A DNA stretch of 64,000 bases. Source: Lentzea guizhouensis. Its GTDB lineage: Bacteria > Actinomycetota > Actinomycetes > Mycobacteriales > Pseudonocardiaceae. Each line of letters starts with the position of its first letter. Position 1 is the first letter of the stretch. The DNA lies in the NCBI RefSeq assembly GCF_001701025.1, contig NZ_CP016793.1:5270001-5334000 (forward strand), read 5' to 3'. Position numbers and translations under genes: made by a program. The notes under the pieces are model-generated. The model was not told the origin of the DNA, searched no databases, and worked only from the letters and a program-made list of their open reading frames with translations. Below are positions 24,431-35,056 of the stretch, in pieces.

Positions 24431-27400
24431 GTGATCCTGCTGTTGTCGACCTCCGACACCGACCTGCTGTCCGCGCGTGCGAGCGGCGCCGAGTACCGGC
24501 TCGCGAACCCGGCGCGCACGACCGTCGACGACCTGCCCGCGCTCACCGACGGTGTCGACCTCGTCGTCGTGCGCATCCTGGGTGGCCGCCGGATGTGGGA
24601 GGAAGGGCTCGACTGGTTGCTCGCGCAGCCGTTGCCCGTGGTCGTGCTCGGCGGTGAGATGCAGCCCGACGCGATGCTGATGGAGCTCTCGACGGTGCCC
24701 GGCGGGGTGTGCGCGGAGGCGCACCTCTACCTCGCGCAGGGCGGGCCGCAGAACCTCGCCGAGCTGCACAAGTTCCTCGAAGACACGATCTTGCTGACCG
24801 GCCACGGGTTCGCCGCCCCCGCCGCCACGCCCACCTGGGGTGTGCTGGAACGCGAGCCTGCCGCGGACGGCCCCACGGTCGCGGTGCTCTACTACCGGGC
24901 GCACCACGTGGCCGGGAACACGGCGTTCGTGCACGCGTTGTGCGACGCGATCGAGGCCAAGGGCGGCAGGCCGCTGCCGGTGTACTGCTCGTCGCTGCGC
25001 ACCGCCGAGCCCGAGCTGCTCGACACGCTCCGGCAGGCCGACGCGCTGGTCGTGACGGTGCTCGCGGCGGGTGGCACGAACCCGGCGAACGCGAGCGCCG
25101 GTGGTGACGACGACGCGTGGGACGTGGGCGCGCTGGCGGCGCTGGACGTGCCGATCCTGCAGGGCCTGTGCCTCACCTCGAGTCGCGAGCAGTGGGATTC
25201 CAACGACGACGGCCTGTCACCGCTCGACACCGCGACCCAGGTCGCGATCCCCGAGTTCGACGGCCGGATCATCACGGTCCCGTTCTCCTTCAAGGAGATC
25301 GACTCCGACGGCCTCACCGTCTACGTCGCCGACCCCGAACGGGCGCTGCGCGTCGCGGGCATCGCGACCAGGCACGCCAGGCTCCGGCACATCCCGGTAG
25401 CCGAGCGCAAGGTCGTCGTGATGCTGTCGGCGTACCCGACCAAGCACTCCCGGATCGGCAACGCGGTCGGGCTCGACACGCCCGCCTCGACCGTACGGCT
25501 GCTGAAGGCCATGCAGGAGCACGGCTACGACATCGGCGACGGACTGCCGGGCGTCGAGGAGCTCGACGGCGACAAGCTGATCCACGCGTTGATCGCGGCG
25601 GGCGGCCAGGACGCGGACTGGCTGACGCAGGAGCAGTTCGAGAGCAACCCGGTGCGCATCGCGGCCGCCGACTACCGCCGGTTCCACGAGACGCTGCCGG
25701 ACGACTTCCGCGAGTCGATGCGGGAGCACTGGGGCGAGGCGCCCGGTGAGCTGTTCGTCGACCGCAGCAAGGACCGCGACGGCGAGATCGTCCTGGCGGC
25801 GCTGCGGAGCGGCAACGTCACCGTCATGGTGCAGCCGCCGCGCGGGTTCGGCGAGAACCCGATCGCGATCTACCACGACCCCGACCTGCCGCCCTCGCAC
25901 CACTACCTCGGTGCCTACCACTGGATCGAGTCGAGCTTCGGCGCCGACGCGGTGGTGCACGTGGGCAAGCACGGCAACCTGGAGTGGTTGCCCGGCAAGA
26001 CCGTCGGCATGTCGGCGTCGTGCGGCACGGACGCGGCGCTCGGCGACCTGCCGCTGATCTACCCGTTCCTGGTCAACGACCCCGGTGAGGGCACGCAGGC
26101 CAAGCGGCGCGCGCACGCCACGCTGGTCGACCACCTGGTGCCGCCGATGGCCCGCGCGGACAGCTACGGCGACATCGCGCGGCTGGAGCAGCTGCTCGAC
26201 GAGTACGGCAACATCTCGGCGATGGACCCGGCCAAGGTACCGGCGATCCGCGCGCAGATCTGGACGCTGATCAAGGCCGCCAAGCTCGATCACGACCTGG
26301 GGCTCGACGACCGGCCGCACGACGCGGAGTTCGACGAGTTCATCCTGCACGTCGACGGCTGGCTGTGCGAGGTCAAGGACGTCCAGATCCGCGACGGCCT
26401 GCACGTCCTGGGCGAGGCGCCGACGGGCTCCGTCCGCGTCAACCTCGTGCTCGCGATGCTGCAGGCCCGGCAGATGTGGGGCGGTCAGGTCGCCGCGCTG
26501 CCCGGTCTGCGCGAGGCCCTCGGGTTGGTCGGCACCGCCCGTGAAGACGTCGACGCTGTTGAGGAAGAGGCCCGCGCGCTCGTCCAGGCGATGGAGGACG
26601 CGGGCTGGGACCGTTCCGCCGCAGCGGGTCTGCACGAGTCGGTGGACGTGCGGAAGATCCTGGAGTTCGCGGCGGTGGAGGTCGTGCCACGGCTGGCGCG
26701 CACCACGGACGAGATGACGCACGTGCTGCACGCGTTGGACGGCGGCTACATCCCGGCCGGTCCGTCCGGATCACCGTTGCGCGGCCTGGTGAACGTGCTG
26801 CCGACCGGCCGCAACTTCTACTCGGTCGACCCCAAGGCCATCCCGTCGCGGCTCGCCTGGGAGACCGGCCAGGCGATGGCCGACTCGCTGCTGGAGCGCT
26901 ACCGGGCCGACAACGACGGCGAGTGGCCGCCGTCCGTGGGCCTCTCGATCTGGGGCACGTCCGCGATGCGCACCGCCGGCGACGACATCGCCGAGGTGTT
27001 CGCGCTGATGGGCGTGCGGCCGGTGTGGGACGACCAGTCGCGCCGGGTGACCGGCCTCGAGGTGATCTCCCCCGACGAGCTCGCCAGGCCCCGCATCGAC
27101 GTCACCGTGCGGATCTCCGGGTTCTTCCGCGACGCCTTCCCGCACGTCGTGTCCCTTTTGGACGACGCGGTGCAGCTGGTGGCGGCGCTGGACGAGCCGG
27201 CGGAGCAGAACTTCGTGCGGGCGCACACGCTCAAGGACCTGGAGGAGCACGGCGACCAGCGGCGGGCGACGCTGCGGATCTTCGGCTCGAAGCCGGGTGC
27301 GTACGGCGCCGGCGTGCTGCCGTTGATCGACAGCCGCAACTGGCGCGACTCGCAGGACATCGCCGAGGTCTACGCGGTGTGGGGCGGGTACGCGTACGGC

Positions 27401-27994
27401 CGCGGGGTCGACGGTGTCGCGGCGCGCGCGGACATGGAGTCGGCGTACCGGCGGATCGCGGTGGCGGCCAAGAACATCGACACCCGTGAACACGACATCG
27501 CCGACTCGGACGACTACTTCCAGTACCACGGCGGCATGGTCACGATGGTGAAGGCGCTGACCGGCAAGGCGCCCGCCGCGTACGTCGGTGACAGCACGCG
27601 CCCGGAGGCGGTGCGGACCCGCACGCTCACCGAGGAGACCTCGCGCATCTTCCGCGCCCGCGTCGTGAACCCGCGCTGGGTCAACGCGATGCGCCAGCAC
27701 GGGTACAAGGGCGCGTTCGAGCTGCAGGCGACGGTCGAGTACCTGTTCGGCTACGACGCCACGACCGGCGTGGTCGCCGACTGGATGTACGAGAAGCTGA
27801 CCGAGACCTACGTGCTCGACCCGGAGACGCGGAAGTTCCTGCAGACGTCGAACCCGTGGGCGTTGCACGGCATCGCGGAACGGCTGCTGGAGGCCGCCGA
27901 GCGCAAGATGTGGGAACACCCGGACGAGTCCACTTTGGACGCGCTGAGGGCCGCCTACCTGGAGACCGAGGGCGACCTGGAGGACGGCGCCTGA
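24431..27994 (+). CDS. cobN: Cobaltochelatase subunit CobN
   Basis: A 1187-residue large chelatase subunit that inserts cobalt into hydrogenobyrinic acid a,c-diamide with ATP-driven partners (CobS/CobT or ChlI/ChlD types), which are not in this window. CobN/BchH features are visible: VQPPRGFGENPIAIYHDPDLPPSHHYLGAYHW, VVHVGKHGNLEWLPGKTVG, PLIYPFLVNDPGEGTQAKRRAHA, GRNFYSVDPKAIPSR and the late TVEYLFGYDATTGVVADWMYEKL. The frame is open back to 24353, but that part is riboswitch. GTG 24431 with GGAG 6 nt upstream is the likely start. Confidence 0.95.
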   Translation: MILLLSTSDTDLLSARASGAEYRLANPARTTVDDLPALTDGVDLVVVRILGGRRMWEEGLDWLLAQPLPVVVLGGEMQPDAMLMELSTVPGGVCAEAHLYLAQGGPQNLAELHKFLEDTILLTGHGFAAPAATPTWGVLEREPAADGPTVAVLYYRAHHVAGNTAFVHALCDAIEAKGGRPLPVYCSSLRTAEPELLDTLRQADALVVTVLAAGGTNPANASAGGDDDAWDVGALAALDVPILQGLCLTSSREQWDSNDDGLSPLDTATQVAIPEFDGRIITVPFSFKEIDSDGLTVYVADPERALRVAGIATRHARLRHIPVAERKVVVMLSAYPTKHSRIGNAVGLDTPASTVRLLKAMQEHGYDIGDGLPGVEELDGDKLIHALIAAGGQDADWLTQEQFESNPVRIAAADYRRFHETLPDDFRESMREHWGEAPGELFVDRSKDRDGEIVLAALRSGNVTVMVQPPRGFGENPIAIYHDPDLPPSHHYLGAYHWIESSFGADAVVHVGKHGNLEWLPGKTVGMSASCGTDAALGDLPLIYPFLVNDPGEGTQAKRRAHATLVDHLVPPMARADSYGDIARLEQLLDEYGNISAMDPAKVPAIRAQIWTLIKAAKLDHDLGLDDRPHDAEFDEFILHVDGWLCEVKDVQIRDGLHVLGEAPTGSVRVNLVLAMLQARQMWGGQVAALPGLREALGLVGTAREDVDAVEEEARALVQAMEDAGWDRSAAAGLHESVDVRKILEFAAVEVVPRLARTTDEMTHVLHALDGGYIPAGPSGSPLRGLVNVLPTGRNFYSVDPKAIPSRLAWETGQAMADSLLERYRADNDGEWPPSVGLSIWGTSAMRTAGDDIAEVFALMGVRPVWDDQSRRVTGLEVISPDELARPRIDVTVRISGFFRDAFPHVVSLLDDAVQLVAALDEPAEQNFVRAHTLKDLEEHGDQRRATLRIFGSKPGAYGAGVLPLIDSRNWRDSQDIAEVYAVWGGYAYGRGVDGVAARADMESAYRRIAVAAKNIDTREHDIADSDDYFQYHGGMVTMVKALTGKAPAAYVGDSTRPEAVRTRTLTEETSRIFRARVVNPRWVNAMRQHGYKGAFELQATVEYLFGYDATTGVVADWMYEKLTETYVLDPETRKFLQTSNPWALHGIAERLLEAAERKMWEHPDESTLDALRAAYLETEGDLEDGA

Positions 27995-28356
27995 TCGAGG
28001 CGCACGCAGCAGTGGTCCGGTGACGGGTCGGGGCGGGCGCGGTGGTCCGCCTCGACGCCGTCGGCCAGGCCGGTGAGCAGGCAGAGGTTCATGCCGCAGA
28101 CCAGTTCGGTGTGGCGCTGGGCGAGGCTGTGGAACGGGCAGTTGCCCAGCAGGACCGAGCCGCCCTCGGTCCGCGGCTCGAACCCGAAGTCCTCCAGGGC
28201 CCGCGTGAGGTCTTGGTGCACGACTGTGAGGAGGCCCATCTCGACCAGCTTGTCGAGGTGGAATCCCGCCGTTGTGCGGGTGTCCGGGGCGCGCACGGTC
28301 ACGTCCGGCGCTGCAGGGCGTGCTACGGCAGGACCCCGCGTCCCGGCAGGAGTTCT
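27955..28356 (-). pseudogene. Remnant of a helix-turn-helix (ArsR-like) regulator, N-terminus and middle lost
   Basis: The open frame holds two pieces of a regulator family of about 210-240 residues. One piece is an HTH recognition-helix segment (TRTTAGFHLDKLVEMGLL); joined directly to it is the conserved C-terminus (ALEDFGFEPR, LLGNCPFHSLAQRHTELVCGMN, DPSPDHCCVRL). In full-length relatives about 80-100 residues separate these parts and a further N-terminal helix precedes them. A stop lies in frame at 28357-28359, so no normal start is available. The frame also runs past the expected end, into cobN. It is read as a deletion-damaged pseudogene. Confidence 0.65.
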
Positions 28357-28386
28357 TCACGCGCGTGCACGCGTAGCCTGCCGGGC

Positions 28387-28926
28387 ATGGGGAAGATCCA
28401 CGCCGGCGCCACGCTCACACCGCACTTCCGCGAGTTCCTGCCCGCCTGGGTCGCGCGGCAGCCCTGGTACGCCGGGGAAGCGCCACTGCGGCCCGCCGGG
28501 TTCTTCCGGTTCGAGGACCCGGCGGGCGAGGTCGGGGTGGAGACCCACCTGCTGCAGGGGAACGGGACCACGTACCAGGTCCCGCTGACCTACCGCCCGG
28601 CACCGCTCATCGGTGGTGCGCTCGTCACGACCGCCGAGCACAGCGTGCTGGGCACCCGGTGGATCTACGACGCCGTCACGGACCCGGTGTGGGTCGCCGC
28701 GGTGCTGGACCTGGTCGCCGGCAACGGGACCAGCGAGCCGAGCGGACGCAGCCTCGACGCGCAGGCACGCGGCGAACTGCGCGGCGTGGTGACGCCGGAG
28801 TCCGCGATCGAGCTCGACCGGGTGGTCCGGCCGCAACCCGTGCCGCAGGACGCCGCCGGTGTGCTCACCTGCTCGTGGACCGACGGGTCAGGCCGCCTCG
28901 CCGTCGTGCGCGGCCCTCAGACCTGA
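28387..28926 (+). CDS. Maltokinase N-terminal cap-like domain protein (CG0192-related)
   Basis: A 179-residue stand-alone copy of the cap domain seen at the N-terminus of maltokinase and in CG0192-like proteins. The motifs are MGKIHAGATLTPHFREFLPAWVARQPWYAG, EVGVETHLLQGNGTTYQVPLTYR and HSVLGTRWIYDAVTDPVW. No kinase domain follows. Its function is unknown, possibly binding a sugar or nucleotide. The last 10 bp overlap the convergent EF-hand gene. Confidence 0.82.
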   Translation: MGKIHAGATLTPHFREFLPAWVARQPWYAGEAPLRPAGFFRFEDPAGEVGVETHLLQGNGTTYQVPLTYRPAPLIGGALVTTAEHSVLGTRWIYDAVTDPVWVAAVLDLVAGNGTSEPSGRSLDAQARGELRGVVTPESAIELDRVVRPQPVPQDAAGVLTCSWTDGSGRLAVVRGPQT

Positions 28927-29420
28927 CCGAACACGTAGGTACCGGCCGCGGACGAGTCGTCGCCCGCCCAGAACTCGTACCAGAGCTCGGCGAACTCCTC
29001 GCGGGACAGCTGCCCGTCACCGTCGGCGTCCAGCGAGGGGAAGTCGGTCGAGGCCCGGTGGCCCAGCCACGCCGAGATCATCGCCTGGTACTCCGGCTGG
29101 GAGATGTAGTCGTCGCGGTTCTCGTCCACCGCACCGAACATCGCGTCCGCCGTCGAGGTCACGGCCTCCGGTGTCTTCGGCAGCGCCTCCACGATCGACA
29201 GCACGTCGTCGATGCTCACCCGGTCGCGGCCGGAGGCGGCGGCGAGCGTGGCCCACCAGCCCATCATCACGCCGGACAGCAGCTCGTCGTCACCGCCGCG
29301 CATCGACACCCAGCGGGCGGTGAGGGCGCGGAAGTCGGTCTCGTCCAGGTAGCCGTCGCCGTCGGCGTCCATCGCGGTGAACACCACGGACACCTTGCGT
29401 CTCTGCAAGTCGCTCGCCAT
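28917..29420 (-). CDS. EF-hand calcium-binding protein (calerythrin-like)
   Basis: A 167-residue cytosolic protein with three canonical EF-hand loops: DADGDGYLDETDF (about residue 18), DENRDDYISQPEY (about 101) and DADGDGQLSREEF (about 133). A degenerate loop around residue 65 (GRDRVSIDDVL) completes the four-hand layout of actinomycete calerythrin. It should bind calcium; its partner is unknown. ATG 29420 is the first in-frame start before the first hand. Confidence 0.92.
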   Translation of the reverse strand: MASDLQRRKVSVVFTAMDADGDGYLDETDFRALTARWVSMRGGDDELLSGVMMGWWATLAAASGRDRVSIDDVLSIVEALPKTPEAVTSTADAMFGAVDENRDDYISQPEYQAMISAWLGHRASTDFPSLDADGDGQLSREEFAELWYEFWAGDDSSAAGTYVFGQV

Positions 29421-29511
29421 GCGCAGGACGATAGGCCGAACGCCGCAACGGAAACCATAGGCCGAACGGGTCCGAACCTTCGCGCGAAGGATGGACGTCG
29501 AAAGATGCATG

Positions 29512-32161
29512 TCATTCCACATCGAACGCTTCGCAGAGCTGCAACCGGCCGGAGACGCCGAGCTTGCGGTAGACGGCGGTGAGCACGCCCTCGACCGCGG
29601 TGGCCGGCATGAGCAACGCCCCGGCGATCTCCTCGTTGCTCCGCCCGCGTGCCGCCAGCGTCGCCACCTGGTGCTCCGCCGGGGTGAGCGCGGTCGGCCC
29701 GGTCTGGCGCATCCGCCGCGGACCCGCGTTCGTGGCCACCAGCTCGGAGTGGGCGCGTGCGGCCATCGCCGTGGAACCGCACTTCTGCGCCAGGTCCAGT
29801 GCCTCGCGCAACGACGCCCGCGGGTGGCCGGGTCGCCCTGCCGCCGTGCCACCACGCCGAGGTCGACCAGCGCCCGGCCCAGCTCGAGCCGGGCGGGGAG
29901 CCGCGCAGCACCCGGACCCTCCTCCAGGTGCGCGCGCCGGCGGCTCCCGCGGTGACCCGGCCGAGCGCGCGCAACGCCATGCCCAACGCCCTGGGCGCGC
30001 CCCAGATCCTGGCCAGCTCGACCTCCTCCAGCGCGAACCGGCGGGCGCGCTCACCGTCACCCAGCGCCGCACACGCCACCGCGGCACCCGAACGCCACGC
30101 CAGCGCGGCCGGGTTGCGGTAGGGCCACAGCTCGCAGTGCCGGGACGCGGCCAGGAACGCTTCCAGGGCCTCGTTGTCCTCGCCCTGCACGATCAACGCC
30201 CGGCCGCGGACGGTCAACATCCCGCTGTAGGTCCACATCCGGCGCACCTCGTCGGTCGTGGTCTTCTCGATCAACGCCAGCGCCTCGTCCGGCCTGCCCT
30301 CCTCCAGCAGGATGTCCGCGAGCAACGCCGCGTGCCACGCCGTCACCGCGTGCCAGCGCGGGTCCTGCCGCAGGTGGTCGGACGCCGCCACCAGGTCGGC
30401 CCGCGCGGAGACGAGGTCTCCCTTGCGCCGCTGGACGTTCGCCCGCATCACCGACACCAGCGCGCGCAACGCCGGTGCCTGCGCGCGGTCCACGTCGTCG
30501 AGGATCGCGAGCGCCGCGTCGAGCTGGTCGGCCAGGTTCAGCACCATCGCCGAGGTCAGCGCGGACATCGCGCCGTCGGTGGACAGCCCCGCCACGGCCT
30601 CGTCCGCGCCGATCGCACCGACCATCACGTGGTGCAGCACCCCGGCGGGCGTGTCGAGCGGCACCACCGCCGGCACCGCCTCCTGCCACACCAGCCCGTG
30701 CACGACCAGGTGGGGAAACGCCTGGCTCGCCTGCAGAACGTCCACGAGCTCCAACGGTTTCCCGTCGGCGTGCAGTGCGTACGACAACGCGACCGCGGAG
30801 TCGACGTCGTCCACATCGGACTCGAACGCCTCGCGCAACCGGGCGTTGGCACCGGGCAGGTTCCCGACCAGCTCCGCGACACCCAGCATCCGCAACGCCC
30901 GCGCCGGGTTCGCCACCGGTTCGCGCAACACCCGCCACAGCAACCGCGCGGCCGCCGACGAGTCGCCCCGGCCCACCGCCTCGTGCGCGGCGCGGTCGAG
31001 GACCTCGCCGGCCCAGGGTTCGAGGCCGGGTGCGGTTTCCAGCAGGTGCTCGGCGACGGCTGGTCGGGGGCCGTGGGCGCGCAGGGACCGTGCCGCGCGC
31101 AGGTGGAGTGCCGCGCGGCGGTGGCGGGCATGTCGTGCAGGAGTGCCGCCGCGGTGCGGGTGCAGCGCGGTCGCGATGTCGGTCGCCATCCGAGGGGGAA
31201 AGCGGTCACCACGTCCGCGCCTGCCACTGCCGGCCGTGCTGCCGTGCCCGCTGCTGCAGGTCCTGCCAGCCCGAGCAGTTCCACCGTCCGCACCGCCTCC
31301 GCCAGCTCGGCCGGGCTCACCCCGGCCAGCTCCGCCAGCACCCCGGATGCGGTGCCGGTCCGAGCACCGCCAGGCAGTGCGCCGCCGTCACCACCGCCGC
31401 CGGTCGCGCCGCAGCCGGGCCACCACGACCTCCCCGGCCACCTCCGCACCGCGGTCCGCGACCCGCCAGGCCGCCTCCGCCGTCGGCGGCACGCCGTCCT
31501 CGGCCAGCGCCCGCAGCAGCCGCACGGTCAGCAACGGGTTGCCGCCGGTCGCGTCCTGGCAGGCGGCGACGAACTCCGGCGCCGCCGCACCGAGCGCCTC
31601 CGACACCAGGCCCGCCACCTCGGCCTGCGACAGGCTCCCCAGCACCACCCGCCGACTGCCCGCCGTGATTTCGCCGAACGACGGGTCGTCCACGCGTTCA
31701 CCGGCGCCGACGGCCAGCACGACCGCGATCGGCAGCCCTGGCACCCGCAGTGCCAGGTAGGCGAGCCACCGCAACGACGCCGTGTCCGCCCAGTGCGCGT
31801 CGTCCACCACGACGAGCAGCCCGGAGGCACCGGCGAGAGCCGTGGCGAGCCGGTACACGCCCTGCAGCACCGGGAAGTCGGCCGCCGGCGCCGTCAACCG
31901 GAGGGCCGGCAGCGCCTCCGGAGGCACGACCGCGGGATCCGCCAAATCGAACAGCTGAGCCACCACGCCAAAAAGTAAATCGATTTCCAGAGCACTTCCG
32001 CGGGCGCGCACGACATGTCTGCCGGAGGCTTCCCAGTGCGCGGCGACGGCGTCCAGCACCGCGGTCTTGCCCGTACCCGGAGCGCCTTCCACGATCGTCG
32101 TCGTGCCCTGCGCCACCTGATCGCTGATTCCGGCACACCACGCTTTCAGCCGGTTTTCCAA
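29512..32161 (-). pseudogene. AAA-ATPase LuxR-family regulator with at least four frame breaks
   Basis: The segments together spell one large LAL/MalT-type regulator of about 870 residues. The N-terminus (32161 down to about 31390) has Walker A GAPGTGKTAVL and Walker B LLVVVDDAHWAD. The TPR-like middle (about 31190-29950) returns to the same frame. The C-terminal LuxR HTH (LTPAEHQVATLAARGRSNEEIAGALL, AVEGVLTAVYRKLGV) ends at 29512. Between them the frame changes near 31375, 31195, 29945 and 29825, and a short segment near 31150 suggests two more shifts. It is either a decayed gene or has base errors. A TTA leucine codon lies at 31976-31978, inside a local AT-rich patch. Confidence 0.75.
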
Positions 32162-32439
32162 GATCTCTCCGCAGCCGTGGGTGAAAGGATCAGCAGAAAT
32201 GATGCTAGGAGAAAGCGCGCCACTTGCCCAGGTAAAGGTAGATGCGCTATGGACGTCTCAACAGGGTGCTCACCCGTATGATCCGCCAGGCAACTACTCG
32301 AATGGGTAGAGGCAGCCACGAGGGGAGCCGTCTGGTCGGCCAGGCGGACCAACCGTGCTGCGCCGGGGGAGGCGTGGTGCGGCTCGGCGTGGTCGTACGG
32401 CGTTTGTCCTCCGCCGCCGCGGAGCGAGAGGAAAATCGG

Positions 32440-35056
32440 TTGTCGGGGAATCGGGACGGGGTGTTCCGCGGCCGCGAAGGGGAACGGGAGCTCCTCGGCG
32501 GTGTGCTGGACACGGGTGCCGGCGTGGTGCTGGTCGACGGTGCGGCGGGCACCGGGAAGACCAGGCTGCTGGCGGAGGCGGCCGCACTGGCCGCACGCCG
32601 CGGCTTCGCGGTCGTGACCGCGCGGGACGAGCTGGACCAGCCGTTCCTGTTGGCGCGCCTGGCCGAACGCGAACCGGACGGGCCCACGCTGGTGGTGCTC
32701 GACGACCTCCACCTGGCCGAGCCGGGCACCCTCGCCGCGTTGCGCGCACTGCTCCCCGCCTTCGAGCAGAAGAAGGTGGTCTGGCTGCTCGCCCGGCGCG
32801 GCGGCGAGGGCACCGACCGCCTGTTCGCCGCACTCGCCCGCACCGCGGCCCGCATCGAGCTGCGCCCGTTGCCCGACGACGTGGTCGCGGAGCTCGTCGC
32901 CGACCTCACCGGTGGGGCTCCCGACCACGACCTGTGCGCGCTGGCCGCGACCGCCCAGGGCAACCCCGCCGCGCTCATCCGCCTCGTCACGGCACTGTGC
33001 GACGACGGTCAGGTCGTCGTCACCGCGGCACACGCCTCGCTGCGCACCGACTGCGCCCCGCGCCAGGCGGAAGCGCTGCTCCGGGACCGGGTCACCGCGT
33101 TGAGCGGCAAGGCCAGGCACCTCCTGCAGGTCGCGTCCGTGCTCGGCCGGCGGTTCGAACCCGGTGACGTCGCCGAGCTGCTCGCCTCCAGCACCGCGAT
33201 CCTGTTGCCGGCGTTGGACGAGGTCATCGCCGCCGGGGTGGTGGCCGTGCACGAGGACCGGCTGGCGTTCCGGCACGAGCTGCTCTGGCGGCTGGTCGCC
33301 GACTCGGTGCCCGCACCCGTGCGGCGCGCGTTGCACCGCGAGGCCGGCGACATGCTGCTGGGGCGCGGGGACTCCGCCGTCGTGGCCGCCCGGCACCTGC
33401 TGCACGGTGCCGAGCGTGGTGACGTGCGGTCGGTCGACGGCCTGGCCGCGGCGGCGAAAGCCGTGCTGTGGCAGGCACCGGACGCCTCCGCCGAGCTCGC
33501 GGTGCGGGCGTTGGAGCTCACCGACCAGACCTCGCCGTCGCTGGTGCGCCGGACGGTGACCGCGGTGAGGGCGCTGACCGCGGCGGGCAGGCTCGCCGCG
33601 GCACAGGAGCTGGCGCGGGAGGCGTTGTCGCGTCAGGTGCCCGCGGCGAGCGCGGCCAAGCTGCGGCACTGCGTGGCGGTCACGGCGGTGCTGGCCCAGC
33701 AGCACGGCGAGGCGGTCGAGATCTCCGACGCACTGCTCGGCGAACCAGACCTGGCCACCGATCTCGTGCCGTGGGTGGAGATCACCAGGCTGATGGCGTT
33801 GCTCGGGCACGACCGGCGCCGCGCCGGTGAGCTGGCCGAGGAGGTCGTGCGCACCCACCACGGAGCGCCGGACGACGTGCTGGCCACCGCGCTGGCCGTC
33901 CTCGCGGCGATCGCCCGTGACGCCGGACAGCCGGGCGTCGCGCTGGAGCTGGCCCGCCAGGCCGCGCGATGCGTGTCGTCGCACGACCTGTGCGCGTACC
34001 CGCAGCTGCTGCTCGCGAACCTGCACTCCGGGCTGCGCGAGTTCGACGAGGCCGAGGGCGTGCTGCGCCGGGTGCGCAGCGGGCCGTCCGCCGTCGTCAC
34101 CAGGGAGCTGCTGACCACCCTCGTGCAGGCGCGGATCCTGTTGCAGGAAGGGCGGATCGAGGAGGCGGCCGGCGCGGCCCGCACCGCGCTCACCACCGCG
34201 GAGGACACCGGGCACACCACGCTGCTCGCCCCGGCGCTGGTGGTGCTCGCCATGGTCGCGCTCCACACCGGCGACCTGCCGGCGGCGGTCGAGCACGTCG
34301 AGCGGTACCGCGCGCTCGTGTCGGCCGACGGGATCCTCTTCTCCCGCGCCTACTACCAGTGGGCGGACGTGCTCGTCACCCACGTGGGCCGTGGGCTTGA
34401 CCAGGCACTCGGGCTGCTGACCGGCACCTGTGCAGGCCTGGTCTCCTCCGGGTTGTTCGCCGAGGAACCGCGGGCGGCCGGGTGGTTCGTGCGCAGGGCC
34501 GTGGAGGCGGGCGACGAGCGGCTGGCCGGGGCCGTCGTCGACCGGGTGGAGCGGCTGGCCGAGGAGAACCCGGGTTTCCGCGGTCGCCGCGGCCGCGCTG
34601 CACGCACGTGGCCTGGTCGACGGCGACGCGACGTTGCTGGAGCAGGCCGCCGCGCACCGGGACCCGTGGGCACGGGCGAACGCGGCCGAGGACCTGGGCA
34701 CGTTGCTCGCACCGTCGGACCGCGCGGCGTCGGTCAAGGCGCTGGAGAACGCGCTCGGTCTCTACCGCGAGATCGGCGCGTCCCGGGACAGCGCCCGCGT
34801 GCTGGGCCGGCTGCGCAAGCTCGGCAGGCGGCGTCGTGCCGCTCCGGCGCGACCTTCGTCCGGATGGTCCAGTCTGGACGACACCGAACGGGCCATCGCG
34901 AACCTGGTCGCCAAGGGTCAGACGAACCGGCAGATCTCGACGCAGCTGTTCATGTCACCGCACACGGTGAACTTCCACCTGCGCAAGATCTTCCGCAAGC
35001 TCGGGATCAGCTCTCGCGTCGAGCTGGTGATGAGGTCTCGGGACGACCAGGGGTGA
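32440..35056 (+). CDS. AAA-ATPase LuxR-family regulator, single frameshift near 34575
   Basis: A second large LAL-type regulator, divergent from the first. Visible features are Walker A DGAAGTGKTRLL, Walker B TLVVLDDLHLAE, a long TPR-like middle and a C-terminal LuxR HTH (DDTERAIANLVAKGQTNRQISTQLFMSPHTVNFHLRKIFRKLGISSRVEL). The first ~710 residues read in one frame to AEENPG, and the remainder continues one base out of step (AVAAAALHARGLVDGD); one missing base in the GC-rich tract around 34570-34580 would explain it. Start TTG 32440 follows GAGAGGAAA; GTG 32374 is an alternative. The 32162-32439 gap is the shared divergent promoter region. Confidence 0.75.
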
